The position numbers and the translations under genes were made by a program. From the NCBI GenBank assembly GCA_030607875.1, contig JAUWJD010000006.1:60076-124075 (forward strand): a stretch of 64,000 nucleotides of DNA. The letters are read 5' to 3'. This document shows positions 58,789 to 64,000 of this stretch, piece after piece. The notes under the pieces were generated by a model. The model searched no databases. It worked only from the letters and a program-made list of their open reading frames with translations, and was not told the origin of the DNA. How positions within the stretch are numbered: the stretch's first letter is position 1; every line of letters begins with the position of its first letter. Origin of the DNA: Chloroflexota bacterium (GTDB lineage Bacteria > Chloroflexota > Anaerolineae > UBA2200).

Positions 58789-59164
58789 CTTCACCCTCCT
58801 CCATGTGGTGGCTGTAGGCATCTAGGAGACGATCAATCATCCCACGCGCCTGCTGCAAACCCTGCGTATGCCCACCCAGCACCTCGTCCCCCAGCGCAGT
58901 GAGACGATAGACCCGCCGGGGCGGCCCCTGCGCCTGCTTCTCGTCCCAGGTGGAAATGACCCACCCTTTCTCCTCCATATCTCGCAGCGCCCGGTAGACC
59001 ATACTGGGGTCTAGATCCCCCAGACCGAATTCCTTCAATTGCTCCAGAAGACTATAGCCGTGGGCGGGACGGTAGTGCAGGAGCAGAAGCAACGCCGGCT
59101 CCAGAATCCGCACCGCCCGGCGGGCACGTCCTCGCCCTCCTCGACCCCGACCTCGTCTTCTCAT
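58775..59164 (-). CDS. PadR-family transcriptional regulator
   Basis: A 129-aa protein. After an Arg/Gly-rich start (RRRGRGRGGRGRARR) comes the PadR winged helix: LLLLLHYRPAHGYSLLEQL, DPSMVYRALRDMEEKGWV and GPPRRVYRLTALGDEVL. It is followed by a short dimerising helix. It probably represses itself and the downstream cluster. GGGAGG 7 nt before the ATG. A promoter with an overlapping palindrome lies 52 nt upstream. Confidence 0.92.
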   Translation of the reverse strand: MRRRGRGRGGRGRARRAVRILEPALLLLLHYRPAHGYSLLEQLKEFGLGDLDPSMVYRALRDMEEKGWVISTWDEKQAQGPPRRVYRLTALGDEVLGGHTQGLQQARGMIDRLLDAYSHHMEEGEGEYH

Positions 59165-59215
59165 CTCTCTTCCTCCCTGGTGTGCGTGCCGGAAAAGGTT
59201 GCCTTAACCAATCTT

Positions 59216-59244
59216 AGTATAGCATACTATGTGCATTTTGTCAA
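59216..59244 (-). promoter_or_regulatory. Sigma70 promoter with overlapping palindromic operator, PadR gene
   Basis: On the minus strand, consensus TTGACA (59244-59239), 17 nt, TATACT (59221-59216). The -10 box lies within AGTAT-AGC-ATACT (59216-59228), and CATATAG repeats stand just upstream (59255-59278). An autorepressor site is the simple reading. Confidence 0.65.
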
Positions 59245-59871
59245 GAGTAGAATAGCATATAGGATATGTGCATATAGGTAGACAGCAGATAGAATGGATG
59301 GAGGCCTAGTGGCGCTGCGATTGTTGTGTTGGTGAGGCAACAGAGGGCATTGGTGATGAGAGGCTGGGGACCGCGAATCCCGGCTTCTGGGTTGTGCGGC
59401 TGTCCAAAGCCCACCTGCGAGGATCGCCCGATATTGACAAGAGGCAGGATGGAGGCCCGGCTGTCTTTGCGGAGTCAACACGGTGGGCTTGTTGGAAACT
59501 GAACCGCTTTGAGACGATCAGGTGGGGTACCGATCTGGAGGAATGGCGGACTGGCTTCTGCATCAGCGCCCCAAAAGACCTCGTGAAAGAGGGCTGTGTA
59601 GAAAAAGGTGACGAGTGGCACATGAGGTTGCTGAAAACATTGAGATAGCAGGGGCAGGCTGTGCTGTGGGGCATGGAGATGTGCGAAGGGGTTCAGCCCG
59701 ATGCTAACATCTACTCCGTGACCACTCGAGTCCTCGCGAAGCACGAGAAGCCGCCGGGGATGCCGCACGATCCTCCTTTTCGTGTGCCGAACCAGAGAAC
59801 CATCTTGCATCGCTGACATTCTCGACGACAGGCTGCGCGGTTTTGCGTTTTTTGCCTTCTGTGCTATCCTA
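59245..59871. other. Non-coding or decayed stretch
   Basis: About 630 bases. A plus-strand frame at 59394-59648 (84 codons) and overlapping minus-strand frames are open, but none has a ribosome site or a known motif. I would not call a gene here. Confidence 0.35.
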
Positions 59872-59945
59872 TTCCGGGTAGTGCAGCGGCCAAGCATTCC
59901 TCCCTGTCAAGGAAAAGATCGCGAGTTTGGATCCCGTCGGTCGCG
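59872..59945 (+). pseudogene. tRNA-Asp(GUC) pseudogene
   Basis: TAGTGCAGCGGCCAAGCAT forms the D arm with G18-G19. CTGTCAA is the anticodon loop with GUC. ATCGCGAGTTTGGATCCCG is the variable loop and T arm. The acceptor arms do not pair, the anticodon stem has two mismatches, and the T loop reads TTTGGAT instead of TTCGAAT, so it cannot be a working tRNA. Confidence 0.55.
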
Positions 59946-60088
59946 TATAGCCGAAACGTTTCAAGGACTGCTGTGGGGAAGCGAATCCAACGCAGTTGTC
60001 CACAAGTCTATCCTCCGCAATCAAAGCGAGGTATCCGCCCTTATCAAATCCGCGACGTGTTCTTGAACGCCAAGTAGGGGGGTGATAC

Positions 60089-61354
60089 ATGGTTGACATA
60101 GACTACGACCAAGCCTACCTGAACCTGCTGAGTGATCTAGTGCAGCAGGTCGAGCAAGTCCCAGAGCACTGTGCCGATTGTGCACAGTTCGCAGTCGTGC
60201 ACGACACAGTGCTGCGAAGCGTTGACCAGATATCGCGGCTGATCAGTGCCAGCAGACAGGTGACTGCTCAGCCGAGCCTGGATCAGCTGCTCCAAATGGT
60301 CGCAGACACGACCATCCAGCTAATGCGCGCCGAGATGGGTGGTTTGCTGGCGCTCGATGAGGATGAAGAGACTATCCAGTCCTTCAAGGTCAGCGGCCTT
60401 TTCCAGGAACCGCATAGTATTGCTGCTGAAGCTGACATTCTTCACCTGCCCTATCGCCAGGGTGTGGTCGTGCGCCTGGACGATATCTGTGATGACCCTC
60501 AGGCTATGGGATTCTCCCCTGGGCACCTGCAGATGGGCGCCTTCCTAGCGGTGCCACTGATGAACAAAGGGCGCACTCTGGGGACCCTGTTCGTCGCCAA
60601 CAGGCCCCACGGTCCGAGCTTCGACGCTGACGACGAGTGTCTCCTCCTCGCATTCGCTTCCCAGGCCGCAATCGCCATTGAAAACGCCCGCCTGTGCACT
60701 CAATCGAAGGAACTGACCCTTCTGCATGAGCGGCAGCGGCTCGCACGGGTATTGCACGACACGGTGGCGCAGCACCTCTTCGCCATCGGACTGGAGGCCA
60801 GGTGGTGCATTGAGAACTCGGCGCTGGACGAGCAAGTCGAGCGGAGGCTGCAGGCCATCCGCCGCCTGGCTGCGCATAGCAGCTGCCAATTGCGCAGTGC
60901 AATCTTCGCTCTGTACAGGCCTTACCTGGCCGAAGACGATGGCTTGCTCGACCTCTTGAAAGCCCAGGTGATGGAATTCCAGGCCCGCACCCACATCGCC
61001 GCCAGCGTCATTGCCTCTCCCCAGTTTCCTAGCCTGCCGCCGCAGATCGGTCAGGCTGTCTATAGCATCGTTTGCGAATCTCTCGCTAACGTGTACAAGC
61101 ATGCCTGTTCCCAGGCTGTGATCGTCACTCTGCATTGCGACGACGACTCGGTCACCATCACAGTCCAGGACGACGGCGTGGGGCTGAGCGAAGAGCTGGT
61201 TCTGAGCCCTGACCCCAATGGCCTGCACTTTGGCGTAGCGATTATGCGCCAACTCACGGAGCAGTTACAAGGCGATTTCCTCATCAGAAACACCGATGAC
61301 CAGGGTGTGTTGGTCCGAGCTCGCTTTAGGCTGCCGGCAGGATCTCGGTCGTGA
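60089..61354 (+). CDS. GAF-domain sensor histidine kinase, NarL-type
   Basis: A 421-aa protein without membrane segments. GAF domain ~66-202 (LDQLLQMVADTTIQLMRAEM, FLAVPLMNKGRTLGTLFVAN). HisKA_3: ERQRLARVLHDTVAQHLF with phosphoacceptor His223. HATPase: IVCESLANVYKHACSQAVIV (N box) and ITVQDDGVGL (G1). The signal should be cytoplasmic, such as a small ligand or redox cue; HCADCAQ near residue 30 could be a metal or redox site. GGGGGG precedes the ATG. It overlaps the response regulator by 4 nt. Confidence 0.92.
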   Translation: MVDIDYDQAYLNLLSDLVQQVEQVPEHCADCAQFAVVHDTVLRSVDQISRLISASRQVTAQPSLDQLLQMVADTTIQLMRAEMGGLLALDEDEETIQSFKVSGLFQEPHSIAAEADILHLPYRQGVVVRLDDICDDPQAMGFSPGHLQMGAFLAVPLMNKGRTLGTLFVANRPHGPSFDADDECLLLAFASQAAIAIENARLCTQSKELTLLHERQRLARVLHDTVAQHLFAIGLEARWCIENSALDEQVERRLQAIRRLAAHSSCQLRSAIFALYRPYLAEDDGLLDLLKAQVMEFQARTHIAASVIASPQFPSLPPQIGQAVYSIVCESLANVYKHACSQAVIVTLHCDDDSVTITVQDDGVGLSEELVLSPDPNGLHFGVAIMRQLTEQLQGDFLIRNTDDQGVLVRARFRLPAGSRS

Positions 61355-61992
61355 GCTTGGTACGAGTTGTACTTGTCGACGACCATGGCATCGTGCGCCA
61401 GGGCTTGCGATCCATTTTGGATCCGGACCCGCAGTTCGAGGTGGTAGGAGAGGCCGCTAACGGGGCCGAGGCCCTGCGTATTGTGAGGCAGCGGCAACCC
61501 GATTTTGTACTGCTCGACCTGCAACTGCCTGACATGGGCGGGGTCGAAATCTGCAAGCGGATCGTCCAGATCAGCCCGGAGACAACGGTGCTGATCCTGA
61601 CCGCCTTCATCGACCGGCATCTGGTCAGCGCCTGCCTGCAGGCGGTGGCGAAAGGCTATCTGCTGAAAGACGCCGATACCCTGGATCTCAGGGAGCAATT
61701 GCTGCGTGCGGTGCACGGCCACTCGGCGATGGATACTCGTGCTGTTGACCTCTTGGCGGAGTCTATCCGCAGCCGCGAGCCGCTGCCGGAGCAACTCAAT
61801 CTTCGGGAGATGGAAGTTCTGCGTCTCATCGCCAAGGGATTGACTAACAAAGAAATCGGTGCCACGCTGCATCTCAGTGAGAACACCGTGAAGTGGTACG
61901 TGAAGGGAATCCTGACCAAGATGGACGCTCAGAACCGCACCCAGGCCGCGCTCCTTGGCCAGGAGCGCGGCCTCCTCCAAGGGCCTATCTGA
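61351..61992 (+). CDS. NarL/FixJ-type response regulator
   Basis: A 213-aa protein from GTG 61351. The receiver domain has VLVDDHGIVRQGL and phospho-acceptor Asp56 in VLLDLQLPDMGG, with Lys in GYLLKDAD. The LuxR-type HTH is LNLREMEVLRLIAKGLTNKE through ENTVKWYVKGILTKM. It pairs with the upstream kinase (GTGA overlap). Targets are unknown; the FGGY kinase gene downstream is a candidate. Confidence 0.94.
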   Translation: MSLVRVVLVDDHGIVRQGLRSILDPDPQFEVVGEAANGAEALRIVRQRQPDFVLLDLQLPDMGGVEICKRIVQISPETTVLILTAFIDRHLVSACLQAVAKGYLLKDADTLDLREQLLRAVHGHSAMDTRAVDLLAESIRSREPLPEQLNLREMEVLRLIAKGLTNKEIGATLHLSENTVKWYVKGILTKMDAQNRTQAALLGQERGLLQGPI

Positions 61993-62253
61993 GAAGTCAG
62001 CTGAGCCCGGCCCGCTGTCTTCGGATAGGTACCAGGCCTGTTCATCCCCTTCCACAGCGAGCCTCAACCACCTGACCGGGTAGTGCCTTTCCCCTCTGCT
62101 GTGCTCGTCTCTACCATCCTTAAGACTGAACGCAAACCCTTCGCTTGAGTGGTGACTCCCAGACGTCCCTTTGGTAGAATAGAAGCAGTTGAGAGTTGCC
62201 TCAACACGCTTGGTATTGAGTCAGTCATTCACAAACACAAAGGAGGTTCAACA

Positions 62254-63801
62254 ATGGCGGGCAAGTACATTCTGGTCCACGACCTGGGGACCACCGGCAA
62301 CAAGGCGGTTATTGTCAACGACAAGCTCGAGCTTCTCGCGAGCGGGTATACCGCATTCAAGTCGTACTATCCCCACGTGAACTGGGTTGAGCAAAGCCCA
62401 GAGGAGTGGTGGGGAGCGGTTGTCGAGAGCACTAAGGAGGCGCTCGCAACCAGCAAGATTGACCCCGGAGACATCGCAGTGGTCGTTTTCAGCGATCAGA
62501 TGATGAGCCAGACGCCCATGAGCAAAGATGGCAAGTTGCTGTGGGATCGCACGCCGATCTGGGCAGATTGTCGCAGTGGGGAACAGGGCGAGCGGATGCA
62601 CAAGTACTTTGGTGGTCTGGACAACTACTACAAGATCCATGGAGTAGGCTGGCAGTCAGAGATGCATGTGATCAACAAGTTGCGTTGGGTTAAAGATAAT
62701 ATGCCGGAAGTCTACAAAAAGACCTACAAGTTCTTGCAATGCAAGGAGGTTATCGGCTATCGGCTGACCGGCAACATCGCAACTGACTGGGGCGATGCCT
62801 CGATGTGCGCGTACATGGACATCAAGGCGCGCACGCTCTCGAAAGAGATCTTCAAAGCGGCTGAGATCGACATGGACAAGATCCCGGAGGTCCGCGAGTC
62901 GCACGACCTGCTGGGGCATATCACGTCCGAAGCGGCCAAGATCACAGGCCTGAAGGCCGGAACGCCGGTCTGCCTGGGTTCGGGTGACGTCATTTGCTCC
63001 GACGTCGGGGCGGGTGTCGTCAGCCCCGGCGAGGTTTACACCTACATTGGGTCGGCCAACTGGACCGGCGTATTCCGGGAAGAGCCCAGCACCGATCCTG
63101 CGGTGAAGATGAACTGCAGCACCTGTCTGCCCTGGCCTCACGCCTATCACCTGGTGCTGATTACGGCTGCCGGTGGTATCGCTCAGCAGTGGATCAAGGA
63201 TAACATGTATAGTGCCGACGAGGACTATGATGTCATGACTGCTGCCGCGGCTGCGGTTTCCCCGGGCTCGGATGGACTGGTGTTCCTGCCCTATCTGCGC
63301 GGTGGTGGCGCGCCACACTTTGACATCAACGCCCGTGGCGCTTACCTCGGCGCGCTCTTGCCGCACAACCGGGGTCACTTCACACGAGCGCTCTACGAGG
63401 GCATTTCCTTCAACATCCGCTGGCTGTACGAGCTGTTCGAGTCGGTCGGTGTTCCGATCTTCAGCCTGGATGAGGTTCGCGCCATCGGCGGTGGCGTGCT
63501 GAACAATGAATGGATGCAGATCTATGCCGACGTGAACAGCCTACCCTTTGCGCGCGTCGCGAACCCACAGCAGGCCACGGCTACCGGTGGAGCGATTATG
63601 GGTGGCGTTGGAGTCGGCATCTGGGATAGTTACCAGGAGGCAGCCAAACTGGTAGGGATCTCCAAGCGCTTTAAGCCAAACGCAGAGGCGACAGCTATGT
63701 ACGACGAGCTCTACCCCATTTACAAGAGCGCCTATCCGGCGCTGAAGGGGCTCTTTGACAAGATCGCCGCGTATCAGGTCAAGTATATGCACGAGAAGTA
63801 G
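62254..63801 (+). CDS. FGGY-family carbohydrate kinase (xylulokinase-like)
   Basis: A 515-aa protein from ATG 62254 (AAGGAGG 7 nt upstream). LVHDLGTTGNKAVIVND is the N-terminal phosphate-1 loop. VVVFSDQMMSQTPMSKDGKL and PIWADCRSGEQGERM hold substrate-site residues. LGSGDVICSDVGAGVVSPGE is the second ATP motif, and AIGGGVLNNEWMQIYADV the adenosine loop. It phosphorylates a pentulose or polyol with ATP; the exact sugar is uncertain. A dehydrogenase gene follows, suggesting a sugar/polyol utilisation operon. Confidence 0.9.
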   Translation: MAGKYILVHDLGTTGNKAVIVNDKLELLASGYTAFKSYYPHVNWVEQSPEEWWGAVVESTKEALATSKIDPGDIAVVVFSDQMMSQTPMSKDGKLLWDRTPIWADCRSGEQGERMHKYFGGLDNYYKIHGVGWQSEMHVINKLRWVKDNMPEVYKKTYKFLQCKEVIGYRLTGNIATDWGDASMCAYMDIKARTLSKEIFKAAEIDMDKIPEVRESHDLLGHITSEAAKITGLKAGTPVCLGSGDVICSDVGAGVVSPGEVYTYIGSANWTGVFREEPSTDPAVKMNCSTCLPWPHAYHLVLITAAGGIAQQWIKDNMYSADEDYDVMTAAAAAVSPGSDGLVFLPYLRGGGAPHFDINARGAYLGALLPHNRGHFTRALYEGISFNIRWLYELFESVGVPIFSLDEVRAIGGGVLNNEWMQIYADVNSLPFARVANPQQATATGGAIMGGVGVGIWDSYQEAAKLVGISKRFKPNAEATAMYDELYPIYKSAYPALKGLFDKIAAYQVKYMHEK

Positions 63802-63829
63802 AAGGCTTATCGGCTTGGATCGAGCGGTT

Positions 63830-63862
63830 CTGGTGCGCCGGGGCAAAGTTCCGGCGCACCAG
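63830..63862 (+). terminator. Perfect 12-bp hairpin between the FGGY kinase and dehydrogenase genes
   Basis: CTGGTGCGCCGG and CCGGCGCACCAG, loop of 9 nt. No U run follows, so it may moderate rather than end transcription into the next gene. Confidence 0.5.
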
Positions 63863-63891
63863 TAGCGACAGCACCAGGGCGGAGGCATAGA

Positions 63892-64000
63892 ATGGACTTG
63901 AAAGGTAAAGTCTCCCTCGTTACAGGTGGGGCGGGCGGAATTGGAGTAAAAGTTTGTGAAAAACTTGCTGCGTTAGGATCATTTGTTTATGTTTGTGATA
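63892..64000 (+). CDS. Short-chain dehydrogenase/reductase, 5' part
   Basis: ATG 63892 with GGAGG 6 nt upstream; 36 codons to the window edge. MDLKGKVSLVTGGAGGIGVK contains the Rossmann TGxxxGIG motif, then CEKLAALGSFVYVCD ends in the NAD-selecting Asp. Base use shifts abruptly toward A/T after the first codons compared with the kinase gene, hinting at a different origin. The product probably oxidises the same sugar or polyol. Confidence 0.8.
   Translation, partial: MDLKGKVSLVTGGAGGIGVKVCEKLAALGSFVYVCD

Noticed and set aside
59394..59648. 84-codon plus-strand frame
   Set aside because: No ribosome site, no family resemblance and overlapping frames on both strands; left as intergenic.

Overview
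The window reads as one contig of a GC-rich, anaerobic, uncultured bacterium, most probably a Chloroflexota (Anaerolineae/Dehalococcoidia-like) genome. That assignment is inference. It rests on Pro/Thr-rich linkers in exported proteins, C-terminal tails of the YLP(I/L)(V/I) type on two giant secreted proteins, lipoproteins with short lipoboxes, and a large Fe-S/NifX/DUF5320/Mrp cluster typical of anaerobes. No rRNA gene or intact tRNA is present; there is one decayed tRNA-Asp.

Region A (1-32.6 kb) is a mosaic. An intact comM/yifB gene (Mg-chelatase-like AAA+ helicase of natural transformation) lies at 30.8-32.3 kb on the minus strand. On its 3' side, all in the same orientation, are at least six truncated copies of its middle or C-terminal part (about 1.07-1.35, 2.88-2.99, 7.48-7.66, 14.56-14.96, 21.22-21.47, 28.03-28.21 kb) plus a 27-bp end fragment. 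Between them sit unrelated cargo modules: a lipoprotein; a subtilase-BNR-PKD protein interrupted by one amber codon; an ORF-less group II intron next to a 1761-aa Asp-box propeller protein; a 1764-aa metzincin-like protein; a nucleotide-handling operon (rnhB, P-loop kinase, DEDDh exonuclease, guaA, degenerate PfkB, plus a MazG-like gene); and a DUF2254-like membrane protein. A decayed integron-integrase-like tyrosine recombinase lies beside one comM fragment. A 40-bp inverted repeat pair (39/40 identical) brackets 14.5-32.6 kb, and its right copy truncates a HAD phosphatase gene.

Region B (32.7-46.4 kb) is mostly housekeeping: murE, an LmeA/DUF2993-like lipoprotein, glutamate formimidoyltransferase, an ABC-F ATPase, a coaE fused to a membrane tail, glycogen synthase, a peptide-binding lipoprotein, a GalT/HIT-like protein, a radical SAM protein, and a chimeric ORF joining an ATP-NAD-kinase-like N-terminus to a HisC C-terminus.

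Region C (46.5-59.2 kb) is a 13-kb, entirely minus-strand Fe-S/metallocofactor cluster. It holds a MIP18-like protein, two MinD-ferredoxin ATPases, two ferredoxins with Arg-rich tails, DUF1638, an MFS transporter, a UPF0282-like metallo-beta-lactamase fold protein, a NifU-like scaffold lacking one ligand Cys, MobB-FeS, two NifX-like proteins, two DUF5320 proteins, Mrp/ApbC and DUF364. PadR stands at the 5' end with a clear sigma70 promoter that overlaps a palindrome. No recipient metalloenzyme is inside the window. Broken ykoF-like and def genes lie within the cluster.

Region D (59.2-64 kb) holds a tRNA-Asp pseudogene, a GAF histidine kinase/NarL-type regulator pair, an FGGY sugar kinase and the start of a short-chain dehydrogenase. 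The density of broken genes (nonsense, frameshift, truncation, fusion) is high throughout and is one of the main features of the window.
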